Shown: piece by piece, positions 34,668 through 44,030 of the stretch
How the letters are laid out: the number at the start of each line of letters is the position of its first letter
Position numbering within the stretch: the first letter of the stretch is position 1
Origin: an uncultured Muribaculaceae bacterium
GTDB lineage: Bacteria; Bacteroidota; Bacteroidia; Bacteroidales; Muribaculaceae
DNA: 64,000 nucleotides
Reading direction: 5' to 3'
Assembly: GCA_910586895.1 (NCBI GenBank)
Contig: CAJUIW010000001.1
Location: 1-64,000 of the forward strand
Notes under the pieces: model-generated
Told to the model about the DNA's origin: nothing
Seen by the model: only the letters and a program-made list of their open reading frames with translations
Database searches by the model: none
Translations under genes and position numbers: made by a program

Positions 34668-34703
34668 ATTTAGAAATAATATAAAAATAGAGTTTTACTT
34701 GAA

Positions 34704-35282
34704 ATGAGAATATCTAATAAATGGATTTTTGCTCTGATAGCAAGTGCTTCTATGCTGATAGGTTTAAGCAGCTGCGAGGATGGTCAGAGCTATGCTGACA
34801 TGCTCAATTCGGAGAATCAGGCTGTGAACCGATATCTTGCTGACCAGAATGTGATAGATCATATTCCGGCCGACAGTGTATTTATTGCCGGTGAGGATGC
34901 CCCATACTATCAGCTGGACGAAGAAGGGAATATCTATATGCAGGTGGTCCGCTACGGCGATGGCGAGAAAGTGGAGGACGACCAGCGAGTATATTTCCGC
35001 TTCATGCGCTATAATCTGATGTATTATGTAAGCCCTGATGTAGCGATGGAAGGTGACGGCAATGAGAACAACCTTGCTGCTGAAAATACTTATTTTGTCT
35101 ACAATAACCTCAGTTTACCGACATCGGCAAGTTGGGGAAGCGGAATACAGATGCCCTTGCGCTTCGTACCTCTGAACTCTGAGGTAAATGTTATCATCAA
35201 GTCGCAGTATGGTATGACCAGCGAGTTGTCGTACGTACAGCCGTTTCTATATCACATCCGATATTTCAAGAGTCAAATATAA
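34704..35282 (+). CDS. DUF4827 lipoprotein
   Basis: 192 residues. The lipobox is LSSC (Cys24). The body is strand-rich with YYQLDEEGNIYMQVVRYGDGEKV and YHIRYF near the end, features of DUF4827, an FKBP-like fold family restricted to Bacteroidota as far as I know. It starts 37 bases past the nrnA-like stop and ends 12 bases before glmM. The catalytic residues of FKBP isomerases cannot be recognised here. Confidence 0.75.
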   Translation: MRISNKWIFALIASASMLIGLSSCEDGQSYADMLNSENQAVNRYLADQNVIDHIPADSVFIAGEDAPYYQLDEEGNIYMQVVRYGDGEKVEDDQRVYFRFMRYNLMYYVSPDVAMEGDGNENNLAAENTYFVYNNLSLPTSASWGSGIQMPLRFVPLNSEVNVIIKSQYGMTSELSYVQPFLYHIRYFKSQI

Positions 35283-35294
35283 CCATAATAAATC

Positions 35295-36680
35295 ATGACA
35301 CTCATTAAATCTATTTCCGGAATTAGAGGTACTATCGGTGGTGTACCCGGCGATGGCCTGTCGCCTTTGGATATCGTGAAATTCACGGCAGCATATGCCA
35401 CATTCATCCGTAAAGAACGCCCTGATGGTTCAGGTGTTATCGTAGTAGGACGTGATGCCCGTCTGTCAGGCAGTATGGTAAGCGGAATAGTAGTTTCCAC
35501 ACTTTGTGCAATGGGATTTGATGTGGTGAATATCGGCCTTGCATCTACTCCGACCACAGAAATTGCTGTGACCGGTGAAGGTGCTGATGGCGGCATAATA
35601 ATCACTGCAAGCCACAATCCTACCCAGTGGAATGCTCTGAAGTTGCTTAACTGCAACGGCGAATTCCTCAATGATGCTCAAGGCAAGGAGGTGCTCCGTA
35701 TCGCTGACAACGAGGAGTACAGCTTCGTTCCGGTAGAAGAGATGGGACATGAATATAGCAACCAGACTTACAACCGACGCCATATTGAACAGGTGCTCGC
35801 GCTTGACCTTGTTGACCGCGACGCTATCGCTGCTGCTGATTTTACTGTAGCTGTTGATGCTGTAAATTCAGTAGGTGGAGTTGTTATTCCTGAACTTCTG
35901 AGAGCACTTGGTGTCAAGAATATAATAGAACTTAACTGTGAGCCTAACGGACGTTTTGCCCACACACCGGAACCTATCCCTGAAAATCTGACCCAGATTT
36001 CCGATTTGATGCGCAATTCAAAGGCAGATGTGGGTTTTGTTGTCGATCCGGACGTTGACCGTCTTGCCATCGTGATGGAGAATGGTGAAATGTTTGTAGA
36101 GGAGTACACTCTTGTGGCTATCGCTGACTATGTACTGCAGAACACCCCCGGCTCCACAGTGTCAAACCTCAGCTCATCACGAGCTCTGGCCGACGTCACA
36201 CGTGCACATGGTTGCAGCTACTCTGCATCAGCCGTAGGCGAGGTGAATGTAACCACCAAGATGAAGGAAACAGGAGCTGTCATAGGCGGTGAAGGCAATG
36301 GCGGCGTAATCTATCCTGCTGCCCACTATGGCCGTGATGCTCTTGTAGGTGTCGCCTTGTTCCTGACCCTTATGGCTAAATCAGGTAAAAAAGTTACCGA
36401 ACTGAAGGCCGGATATCCGCCCTATGCTATTGCCAAGAATAAAGTTCAGCTTACCCCGGAAATCAACGTTGATGCAATTCTTGCTGAAGTCAAGAAGCAG
36501 TTTGCCAACGAGAAAATCAATGATATTGATGGCGTGAAGATTGACTTCAAGGACAGCTGGGTGCATCTGCGTAAGTCAAATACAGAGCCTATCATCCGTA
36601 TCTATGCCGAAGCGCATACTATGGAGGAAGCTGATGCTCTTGCCGAGAAGATTAAGAATCTCATATACTCTATGGCGTGA
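35295..36680 (+). CDS. glmM: Phosphoglucosamine mutase
   Basis: 461 residues. Active-site loop TASHNPTQW (phosphoserine near 107), metal-binding DPDVDRLAI and the sugar-binding C-terminal KSNTEPIIRIYAEA. This is the alpha-D-phosphohexomutase of Bacteroidota cell-wall synthesis, turning glucosamine 6-phosphate into the 1-phosphate for UDP-GlcNAc. A phosphomannomutase role is possible in close relatives, hence less than full certainty on the substrate. Ends 9 bases before the NlpC/P60 gene. Confidence 0.88.
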   Translation: MTLIKSISGIRGTIGGVPGDGLSPLDIVKFTAAYATFIRKERPDGSGVIVVGRDARLSGSMVSGIVVSTLCAMGFDVVNIGLASTPTTEIAVTGEGADGGIIITASHNPTQWNALKLLNCNGEFLNDAQGKEVLRIADNEEYSFVPVEEMGHEYSNQTYNRRHIEQVLALDLVDRDAIAAADFTVAVDAVNSVGGVVIPELLRALGVKNIIELNCEPNGRFAHTPEPIPENLTQISDLMRNSKADVGFVVDPDVDRLAIVMENGEMFVEEYTLVAIADYVLQNTPGSTVSNLSSSRALADVTRAHGCSYSASAVGEVNVTTKMKETGAVIGGEGNGGVIYPAAHYGRDALVGVALFLTLMAKSGKKVTELKAGYPPYAIAKNKVQLTPEINVDAILAEVKKQFANEKINDIDGVKIDFKDSWVHLRKSNTEPIIRIYAEAHTMEEADALAEKIKNLIYSMA

Positions 36681-36689
36681 TAAGGAGCA

Positions 36690-37628
36690 GTGTTTCGTAA
36701 GATAACATTTCATATTGTAGCGGCACTTGCATTGGCAGGTGCCGCTATGCATTCAGGGGCTGTTGAGCCTAATGCTCAAATTTGTATCTCAGTAGCATCC
36801 TTGAGGGCTGAGCCTGCGCATAGCTCGGAGCTGGAAACGCAGGCTTTGTGTGGAACACCTCTCTGGGTTGACACCCTTTCCGATGATCCGGATTGGATGC
36901 CTGCAATTCTACCGGATGGATATCGTGCGTATGTACATCGCTCGGCCGTAGCATTGAAGTCGGCGGAAGATATGTGTAAATGGCGCGAATCTGAACGGAT
37001 TATTGTAAAGTCAATAAATGAGATACGCCTTATAGCCGATACTTTACGCCCGGAGTCAGCGGTAAGCGACCTGACGCTTGGATCTATTCTGACCGGACGC
37101 ATCAATCATTGTGGCAATTATACGGCAGTGGAAATGCCTGATGGCAGACGTGGATATCTCCTCACGAATTATATCGATGATTTTAAGCGTCGGATGGCCG
37201 ACGAGCTCAAAATAGACAGAGTGCTTGACGTGATTTCGTCCTTACGGGGAGTGCCATATCTATGGGGCGGCAACAGTACGAAAGCGTTGGATTGTTCCGG
37301 CTTGATATGGCTGAGTCTGTTGGATGGAGGTATCCTATCGCCGAGGAATGCATCTGCTCAGGGTGAATGCGGCAGTGAAATACAACTGTCCAATGTACAG
37401 CCAGGGGACCTGCTGTTTTTCCGCAATGAACATGGACGTGTCACGCATGTTGGCATATCATGTGGTGGGACCCATTATTTCCATTCATCCGGGATGGTGC
37501 ATGAAAGCAGTTTCTCAGACTCCGACCCAATGTATAATGGCAGGATTGTCAGCTTCGTAAAACGCATTGACTGGACGGGTAAAACAACCGGGATGAAGCG
37601 AATTATTGAGAATCCATGGTATTTTTAG
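36690..37628 (+). CDS. SH3-SH3-NlpC/P60 cell-wall peptidase
   Basis: 312 residues with a GTG start behind the strong ribosome-binding site AAGGAG (36682-36687), unusual in this phylum. Signal peptide (about 1-24), two SH3-like domains (about 27-88 and 95-168) and an NlpC/P60 domain (about 180-290) with catalytic Cys near 202 (LDCSGLIW), His near 252 (THVGIS) and a third polar residue (HYFHSSG). The layout matches YkfC/YgiM-type gamma-D-glutamyl-diamino-acid endopeptidases that trim or recycle peptidoglycan peptides. Confidence 0.88.
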   Translation: MFRKITFHIVAALALAGAAMHSGAVEPNAQICISVASLRAEPAHSSELETQALCGTPLWVDTLSDDPDWMPAILPDGYRAYVHRSAVALKSAEDMCKWRESERIIVKSINEIRLIADTLRPESAVSDLTLGSILTGRINHCGNYTAVEMPDGRRGYLLTNYIDDFKRRMADELKIDRVLDVISSLRGVPYLWGGNSTKALDCSGLIWLSLLDGGILSPRNASAQGECGSEIQLSNVQPGDLLFFRNEHGRVTHVGISCGGTHYFHSSGMVHESSFSDSDPMYNGRIVSFVKRIDWTGKTTGMKRIIENPWYF

Positions 37629-37724
37629 ATGACAGAAATCGCTTCCACTCCGTATGGCAGATATTCATATAATCGATTAGCTCACGAGGTGTGTCATAAA
37701 TTTTAGACTCTCAGTTAAATTAAT

Positions 37725-37732
37725 TATCTTTG
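37725..37732 (+). promoter_or_regulatory. ileS promoter -7 element TATCTTTG
   Basis: TATCTTTG fits the consensus; predicted leader about 22 bases before the ATG at 37758. No exact -33 TTTG, only TTTT at 37701-37704. Confidence 0.65.
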
Positions 37733-37757
37733 CGACAAAATAGCAATGTAACTTGCA

Positions 37758-40700
37758 ATGGAAAAGAAATTCAGCGTTTACGACAGATTAAATCTTTCGG
37801 AAATTAATAAGGAAGTGCTTGAGCAGTGGAATGCGAAGCACCTTTTCGAACAGAGCATGAAAGAGCGTGAGGGATGCCCCTCTTTCGTATTTTATGAAGG
37901 TCCTCCTTCGGCAAATGGTATGCCTGGCATTCACCATGTCATGGCCCGCACTATCAAGGATATAATTTGCCGATATAAGACTATGAAGGGATTTCATGTC
38001 AAGCGTAAAGCCGGTTGGGATACACATGGACTTCCGGTAGAACTTGGCGTTGAGAAGAACCTCGGTATTACCAAAGAGGATATCGGTCACAAGATTTCTG
38101 TCGATGAATATAACGCGGCTTGCCGTCAGGAAGTCATGAAATACACCCGTGAGTGGGAGACATTGACATCATCTATGGGATATTGGGTCGATATGAAGGA
38201 ACCTTATATCACGTATGATAACCGTTATATCGAATCAGTATGGTGGCTTCTCCGCCAGCTCTATGACAAAGGCTTCCTATACAAAGGTTACACCATTCAG
38301 CCTTATTCACCGGCTGCCGGTACCGGACTGAGCTCACATGAACTTAATCAGCCGGGATGTTATCGTGATGTAAAGGACACTACGTGTGTAGCTGAGTTTA
38401 CCATCAAAGATCCTGTAGAAGCTATGCAGGGCTGGGGTAAGCCGTGCTTCCTCGCCTGGACCACTACTCCATGGACTCTTCCCAGCAATACAGCACTTGC
38501 AGTAGGCCCTCAGATTGAATATAACATAGTCCGCACATACAATCCTTATAGCGGTGAGAAAGTGACTGTAGTCCTTGCCGTTGCTCTTATGGGCAAATTC
38601 TTCAATGAGAAGGCTGCTGAACTGAAGCTTGAGGATTATGAAAAGGGGAATAAGCTCATACCGTTCAGTGTCGTTGGAACATGCAAGGGCTCTGACCTTG
38701 TAGGATTGCATTATGAACAGCTGATGCCTTGGGTCAACCCCGGCGAGGGCGCATTCCGGGTAATTCCCGGCGATTATGTGACCACTGAAGATGGTACAGG
38801 TATCGTACATATTGCCGGTACATTCGGCGCCGATGACTTACGTGTGTCAAAACAGGCCGGAGTTCCCCCGCTTCACATGATAGACAAGGATGGAAACATC
38901 CGCCCGATGGTTGACATGACCGGACGTTTCTATCTGATTGACGAACTTGATCCAGAGTTTGTGAAAAACATGGTGGATGTCGAAGCCTACGGACCTTGGC
39001 AGGGTAAGTATGTCAAGAATGCGTTTGATCCTTCAGCTGACGAAAATACTGAGACACTTGATGTACAGATATGCATGTGGCTTAAGCAGCGCAATTCAGT
39101 ATTCAAGATCGAGAAACATACTCACAGCTATCCTCACTGCTGGCGTACTGATAAGCCCGTGCTTTATTATCCGCTTGACAGCTGGTTTATACGTACCACT
39201 GCTGTGCGCGAGAAATTGATGGAGCTCAACGACACTATCAAATGGAAGCCTGCATCAACCGGTTCAGGCCGTTTCGGCAAGTGGCTTGAGAATCTTCAGG
39301 ACTGGAACCTGTCACGCAGCCGCTACTGGGGTACCCCTCTGCCAATATGGCGCACAGAGGACGCTTCAGAAGAGCTATGCATTGATAGCGTTCAGCAGCT
39401 CTATGATGAAATAGAAAAGGCTGTAGCCGCCGGTGTGATGGCGGAGAATCCATATCGTAAATCAGGATTTGTTCCCGGTGACTACTCGAAGGAAAATTAT
39501 GAAAAGATTGACCTTCACAGACCGTATGTTGATGATATTGTGCTTGTATCGCCATCAGGAAAGCCTATGCATCGTGAGACAGACCTGATTGACGTATGGT
39601 TCGATTCAGGTTCGATGCCTTACGCACAGATTCATTATCCTTTTGAGAATAAGGAGGCATTTGATAACGGCGAACTGTTCCCGGCCGACTTTATTGCCGA
39701 GGGTGTTGACCAGACCCGTGGATGGTTCTTCACGCTTCATGCCATAGCCGGCATGGTGTTTGGCGAACGCGCATACAAGGCTGTAATCTCCAACGGACTT
39801 GTGCTTGACAAGAATGGCAATAAGATGTCAAAGCGTCTTGGCAATGCTGTAAATCCGTTCACAACCATTGAGAAATATGGCTCCGATCCTTTGCGCTGGT
39901 ATATGATAAGCAATTCTTCACCGTGGGATAACCTGAAGTTTGACACCGCGGGCGTTGAAGAAGTATCAAGAAAGCTTTTCTCTACTTTATATAACACATA
40001 CAGCTTCTTTGCACTGTATGCCAATGTTGACGGATTCGACAATTCACATCCTCAGATACCGCTGGCAGAGCGTCCGGAGATTGACCGTTGGATCATATCT
40101 CTGCTGAACACTTTGATTCTTACCGTTGAGCAGGCGCTTGATGATTACGATCTGACAAAGGCCGCCCGCGCCATCAACGATTTTGTGAATGACAATCTTT
40201 CCAACTGGTACGTACGTCTGAACCGTAAGCGTTTCTGGGGTGGAGAAATGGACAAGGATAAGCTGTCGGCATATCAGACCCTCTACACATGTCTTGAGAC
40301 AGTGGCATGTCTGATGGCTCCGTTCTCTCCGTTCTTCTCAGATCGTCTGTATCTTGACCTGACTTCTGTAACGCGTGGAAATGAGAAGTCGGTGCACCTT
40401 GCCGAGTTCCCGAAATATGATGCATCTTCCGTTGACAAACAGTTGGAACAGCGCATGCAGCTTGCACAGACTGTGACATCAATGGTACTTGCCCTCCGAA
40501 GAAAGGCTTCGCTGAAGGTACGTCAGCCTCTGAGCCGTATCATGATTCCTGTCAATTCAGAAGAGATGCGCAGCGACCTTGAAGCAATGAGTTCACTCGT
40601 TCTGAGTGAGGTCAATGTGAAGGAGATGCAGCTTCTTGATGCCAGCGAAAGCATTCTTGTGAAGCGTGTCAAGCCTAACTTCAAGAAACTTGGCCCGAAA

Positions 40701-41192
40701 TTTGGTAAGAGCATGAAGCAGGTTGCCGCCGCAATAGCTGAAATGCAACAGAGTGAAATAGCCCAGCTTGAGGCAAACGGTACAGTAACTCTTGACATGA
40801 ACGGTACTCCGGCTGAAATTTCAGTTTCGGATGTCGATATCATATCTGAAGATATCCCCGGATGGCTTATGGCTAATGAAGGTAATATCACTGTGGCTCT
40901 TGATATTACTGTCACTCCGGAGCTGCTTAATGAAGGTATTGCCCGTGAGATTGTCAACCGCGTCCAGAATATCCGTAAGGATCGGCAGTATGATATTACC
41001 GATAAGATTGACATCGTAATAGAATCGACCGAATTTACTGACAGCGCAGTCAAGGAATTTGCCGACTATATATCAAAACAGGTACTTGCCAACTCGCTTG
41101 TGATTGGTGAAATCTGTGGCGAAAGTGAAGAAAATGCAACTCTTGACATCGATGAACAGAACATTAATGTGAGAATTGCGTTATCAAAGTAG
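37758..41192 (+). CDS. ileS: Isoleucyl-tRNA synthetase
   Basis: 1144 residues. The HIGH box is GIHH (PSANGMPGIHHVM), the KMSKS loop is KMSKR (NKMSKRLGN), and an editing CP1 domain with TTPWTLPSN (about 235) is present; a tRNA-binding C-terminal domain follows. The eukaryote-like architecture (no C-terminal zinc finger of the E. coli type) fits type 2 IleRS, a class known for low mupirocin sensitivity. It charges tRNA-Ile with isoleucine. Downstream lie dksA-like, lspA and DUF4296, a Bacteroidota-typical order. Confidence 0.95.
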   Translation: MEKKFSVYDRLNLSEINKEVLEQWNAKHLFEQSMKEREGCPSFVFYEGPPSANGMPGIHHVMARTIKDIICRYKTMKGFHVKRKAGWDTHGLPVELGVEKNLGITKEDIGHKISVDEYNAACRQEVMKYTREWETLTSSMGYWVDMKEPYITYDNRYIESVWWLLRQLYDKGFLYKGYTIQPYSPAAGTGLSSHELNQPGCYRDVKDTTCVAEFTIKDPVEAMQGWGKPCFLAWTTTPWTLPSNTALAVGPQIEYNIVRTYNPYSGEKVTVVLAVALMGKFFNEKAAELKLEDYEKGNKLIPFSVVGTCKGSDLVGLHYEQLMPWVNPGEGAFRVIPGDYVTTEDGTGIVHIAGTFGADDLRVSKQAGVPPLHMIDKDGNIRPMVDMTGRFYLIDELDPEFVKNMVDVEAYGPWQGKYVKNAFDPSADENTETLDVQICMWLKQRNSVFKIEKHTHSYPHCWRTDKPVLYYPLDSWFIRTTAVREKLMELNDTIKWKPASTGSGRFGKWLENLQDWNLSRSRYWGTPLPIWRTEDASEELCIDSVQQLYDEIEKAVAAGVMAENPYRKSGFVPGDYSKENYEKIDLHRPYVDDIVLVSPSGKPMHRETDLIDVWFDSGSMPYAQIHYPFENKEAFDNGELFPADFIAEGVDQTRGWFFTLHAIAGMVFGERAYKAVISNGLVLDKNGNKMSKRLGNAVNPFTTIEKYGSDPLRWYMISNSSPWDNLKFDTAGVEEVSRKLFSTLYNTYSFFALYANVDGFDNSHPQIPLAERPEIDRWIISLLNTLILTVEQALDDYDLTKAARAINDFVNDNLSNWYVRLNRKRFWGGEMDKDKLSAYQTLYTCLETVACLMAPFSPFFSDRLYLDLTSVTRGNEKSVHLAEFPKYDASSVDKQLEQRMQLAQTVTSMVLALRRKASLKVRQPLSRIMIPVNSEEMRSDLEAMSSLVLSEVNVKEMQLLDASESILVKRVKPNFKKLGPKFGKSMKQVAAAIAEMQQSEIAQLEANGTVTLDMNGTPAEISVSDVDIISEDIPGWLMANEGNITVALDITVTPELLNEGIAREIVNRVQNIRKDRQYDITDKIDIVIESTEFTDSAVKEFADYISKQVLANSLVIGEICGESEENATLDIDEQNINVRIALSK

Positions 41193-41217
41193 CCATCACT
41201 AATTAATCATCACAACT

Positions 41218-41601
41218 ATGAGCGAAAAGACAAGATACTCCGACGAAGAACTTCAGGAATTCAAGACATTGATTCTGGAAAAGCTTGAGAAAGCACAGCG
41301 TGACTATGAACTTCTCAAAGCTGATGTTACCAACACTGAAGGTAATGATATAGCTGACACATCGCCTACATTCAAGACTCTTGAAGAGGGTGCTTCTACT
41401 TTCGGAAAAGAGGAGAACGGACGGTTGGCACAGCGCCAGATGAAGTTTATCCAGCATCTTCAGGCAGCATTGGTCCGTATTGAGAACAAAACATACGGAA
41501 TATGCCGCGAAACGGGTAAACTTATTCCCAAGGAACGTCTGCGCGCAGTTCCGCATGCAACACTCGGCATTGACATTAAGAACCAGCAAAATAGAAAATA
41601 A
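41218..41601 (+). CDS. DksA/TraR-family protein without zinc cysteines
   Basis: 127 residues: a coiled coil (about 10-60) and a DksA-like finger region reading YGICRETGKLIPKERLRAVPHA. Canonical DksA has four Cys; only one remains here, so zinc binding is lost, as I believe is common in Bacteroidota. DksA binds the RNA polymerase secondary channel and works with ppGpp. The acidic tip residues could still act. It sits 25 bases behind ileS and 79 before lspA. Confidence 0.85.
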   Translation: MSEKTRYSDEELQEFKTLILEKLEKAQRDYELLKADVTNTEGNDIADTSPTFKTLEEGASTFGKEENGRLAQRQMKFIQHLQAALVRIENKTYGICRETGKLIPKERLRAVPHATLGIDIKNQQNRK

Positions 41602-41613
41602 CCACTTATAAAT

Positions 41614-41655
41614 GCAACGCGTATCCGGCGGGCCTGATATCAGGCTTGCCGTTGC
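41614..41655 (+). other. Hairpin in dksA-lspA gap
   Basis: GCAACG (41614-41619) pairs with CGTTGC (41650-41655), GGC with GCC inside, and a GCCTGATATCAGGC palindrome sits at the tip. No T-run follows. It spans an in-frame ATG at 41612 and lies 25 bases before the likely lspA start, so an RNA processing or regulatory element is possible. Confidence 0.45.
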
Positions 41656-41680
41656 GCTATGCAGTAAGCCAATCATAAGT

Positions 41681-42352
41681 ATGAAATTGAAAAAGGGGTG
41701 GATGGCCCTTATCATTATAATTCTTGTTTTAGCTGCTGATCAGGCGCTGAAAATATGGGTCAAAACCAATTTTTATCTTGGAGAAGACTTCCGGATAACT
41801 GATTGGTTCTATCTCTATTTCATTGAGAATAATGGTATGGCGTTCGGAATGGAACTCGGCAGCAAGCTTGCCCTGTCAGTATTCCGTGTGGCCGCTCTTA
41901 TTGCCGGTATTTGGTATCTGCTCAAAATTAAGTCAAGTGCCCGCTTTAAGGCAGGATATATTGCTTGCATCGCACTTATAATAGCCGGGACAGCAGGTAA
42001 TATAATTGACTGTCTGTTCTACGGAATTATTTTCAACAATCCTTTGCCTCCTGAAGTTGCAACGTTATTCCCCGATGGCGGGGGATATGCCGGATTGTTC
42101 CATGGCAAAGTGGTGGACATGCTGTTTTTCCCGCTGTTCAGCTTCGTATGGCCTGACTGGGTGCCGGTGGTTGGCGGTTCCAATTTCCTGTTTTTCCAAC
42201 CGGTTTTCAATCTTGCTGATTCCGCAATATGTGTAGGCATCTTTATCCTGCTGATATTCTATTCAAAGTATCTTTCATATCCGGTTTCCGTACCTGAGGA
42301 AGCAAGTTCTGAATCTGACAATCAGAATCTGACAGATGAGAATAAGAACTGA
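41681..42352 (+). CDS. lspA: Prolipoprotein signal peptidase (signal peptidase II)
   Basis: 223 residues, longer than E. coli LspA because of an insertion between helices 3 and 4 (about 118-155). Four membrane helices, the opening ADQALKIW, the NNGMAFG motif, and the two catalytic Asp in GNIIDC and VVDMLFF are present. It removes signal peptides from diacylglyceryl-modified lipoproteins. The start at 41681 (MKLKKGW) fits the family; the ATG at 41612 lies at the base of a hairpin. The last 17 bases overlap the DUF4296 gene. Confidence 0.92.
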   Translation: MKLKKGWMALIIIILVLAADQALKIWVKTNFYLGEDFRITDWFYLYFIENNGMAFGMELGSKLALSVFRVAALIAGIWYLLKIKSSARFKAGYIACIALIIAGTAGNIIDCLFYGIIFNNPLPPEVATLFPDGGGYAGLFHGKVVDMLFFPLFSFVWPDWVPVVGGSNFLFFQPVFNLADSAICVGIFILLIFYSKYLSYPVSVPEEASSESDNQNLTDENKN

Positions 42353-43340
42353 CATATTACGTGTGTTCCTTTCTTTGATTGTGTCCGGAATCTTCTTATC
42401 CGGATGCAGTTCGCGTCCTGACGGGGTGCTTGGTAAGGAGGATATGGCACAACTTCTGGCGGATATATATGTGGCAGAGGGGGTTGCTGAAATTGACGGG
42501 CGAAAGTTTTCCAACGATTCATTGAAGCGTATCTTGAAGCAGTCCGTATTAAAAAGGCATGATGTCACTTCTGAGGAGTTTGACTCTTCGCTATCGTGGT
42601 ACGGTTACAATATGGAACGCTACGTAGAAGTGTATGACCGGACTATTGAGATTCTTGAGAAGCGTCTTGCCAAAGCTGAAGAGAATTCCGGCACATCAAC
42701 CGAACGTAATGATATACAGATGTCGTTTGATGGTGACTCGGTGGATGTATGGCCCGGCATCAGATACCGCAAGTTAGCGGCCAACATGCCTTCGGAGTAT
42801 ATTTCATTCAATCTTAGTCCGGACCGCAACTGGGAGAAGGGCGACTTGTACACTTTCCGCAGCAAGCTGCTGAGTGTACGTGGTGCTGTTGATGCAGTGC
42901 TTGTGGCTGAATACTCCGATGGGAGTACATCATACGTACAAAGTAAGATGCATGGCGATGGTTGGCATGATATCTCCATCGTGATGGACTCTCTTAAGAA
43001 TCCACGTAATCTGTATGGATATCTTCATTATTCTCCATCGTCAGGCGAAGTGGCATATGTCGATTCAATTACTCTCTACCGAAGCCGCTACGGTAACCAT
43101 CTGAGTCAACAACGAAAGCTTCAGCCGCATTTTCTTCTGAGAGAAAAGCCGTCAGCCTCAGTTAAACCGGTACCAGCGGCTGCTGATACAGTCGCAAAAT
43201 CATCTGTTGCGAAGCCGTCAGATGCGTCCAAATCGGAGAGAACTATCACACTTCCTGCCAACGGAAAGGTTCGGAAACTGCAAATGGCTTCGCCAAATGA
43301 ACGACCGGCCAAGGCAGAACGCCCCGGAGGAAAGAAATGA
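42336..43340 (+). CDS. DUF4296 lipoprotein
   Basis: 334 residues. Lipobox FLSGC (Cys24). The DUF4296 domain lies at about 30-120 (DMAQLLADIYVAEGVAEI, LKQSVLKRHDVTSEEFDSSLSWY), followed by a strand-rich middle and a Pro/Ala/Lys-rich C-terminus. Function unknown. It overlaps lspA at its start and the next small gene by ATGA at its end, so the three are translationally coupled; coupling to lspA suits a lipoprotein. Confidence 0.82.
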   Translation: MRIRTDILRVFLSLIVSGIFLSGCSSRPDGVLGKEDMAQLLADIYVAEGVAEIDGRKFSNDSLKRILKQSVLKRHDVTSEEFDSSLSWYGYNMERYVEVYDRTIEILEKRLAKAEENSGTSTERNDIQMSFDGDSVDVWPGIRYRKLAANMPSEYISFNLSPDRNWEKGDLYTFRSKLLSVRGAVDAVLVAEYSDGSTSYVQSKMHGDGWHDISIVMDSLKNPRNLYGYLHYSPSSGEVAYVDSITLYRSRYGNHLSQQRKLQPHFLLREKPSASVKPVPAAADTVAKSSVAKPSDASKSERTITLPANGKVRKLQMASPNERPAKAERPGGKK

Positions 43341-43543
43341 TGAGGCGAATCCTTGCCCACAAAATTATATTCGAGGAGAGGGAATATAATTTTTCAATCC
43401 TTGAATTCAAGGCTCCGGACCATATAAAAATCATGCCATATACCGGAGAAGTATATGGCACGGAATTCTATAACGGAACTATAACGGTCAAAATAACCCC
43501 GGAAGGGGAGCTATCTATCATTGACCAAAATAGGCTGAGATAA
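43337..43543 (+). CDS. Small conserved-looking protein, unknown
   Basis: 68 residues, basic start then alternating strands (EYNFSILEFKA, GTITVKITPEGELSII), no signal or membrane segment. It overlaps the DUF4296 gene by ATGA and its last 26 bases overlap the convergent SPOR gene. The coupling argues that it is a real gene. A second ATG at 43340 is possible. Confidence 0.65.
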   Translation: MMRRILAHKIIFEEREYNFSILEFKAPDHIKIMPYTGEVYGTEFYNGTITVKITPEGELSIIDQNRLR

Positions 43544-44030
43544 TAACATAGGGGAATGGCTCGGTACATTTGAATCCGGTGGCATCCTTTACACGATTAT
43601 AAATTGGCTTCACTTCATTAGGATCTGAAGTACTGCCTGCTATGACATAGTATGTCATTTCACGGTCATGAACTACAATAGCATCAGGAAAACCTTCGTT
43701 TATCAAGCGCTCACGCATAGATTTAGCGTTGAAGAGCTGCCGGAACCGAGCGACAGCTACGTTATACCTCTTCAGGCCTGCATTGCTTTCAAGTCCACCA
43801 TCCTTGGTGTAACCAACCGGAAACATTCGCACAGGCAATGTGTCATTACCTATTTTCTGAGGTTTGGGCTGTAGTTCATTTCGCAAACCCTCACTGACGG
43901 TTTCATCTCCTCCGTCAAGCTGCTTTTCCTTTGCTATTTCGTAGGCTGCGCGGTAATTAGCCTCTGTAGTCTTACACGCAGTAAATGTAAGAGCCGTTAG
44001 TATGCCTACAATAGATATGATTTTTTTCAT
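43518..44030 (-). CDS. SPOR-domain lipoprotein
   Basis: 170 residues. A lipoprotein signal (LTALTFTAC, Cys19) and a C-terminal SPOR-type domain (about 85-165, RYNVAVARFRQLFNAKSMRERL, then TYYVIAGSTSD). SPOR domains bind denuded septal peptidoglycan, so a septal role is likely. The start overlaps the phosphoesterase stop by ATGA. The 3' end overlaps a plus-strand gene. Confidence 0.82.
   Translation of the reverse strand: MKKIISIVGILTALTFTACKTTEANYRAAYEIAKEKQLDGGDETVSEGLRNELQPKPQKIGNDTLPVRMFPVGYTKDGGLESNAGLKRYNVAVARFRQLFNAKSMRERLINEGFPDAIVVHDREMTYYVIAGSTSDPNEVKPIYNRVKDATGFKCTEPFPYVIISAYFGQ

Noticed and set aside
37758..41192. ileS as an acquired resistance gene
   Set aside because: The GIHH-type enzyme is the normal form in Bacteroidota and the flanking genes are standard for the phylum.
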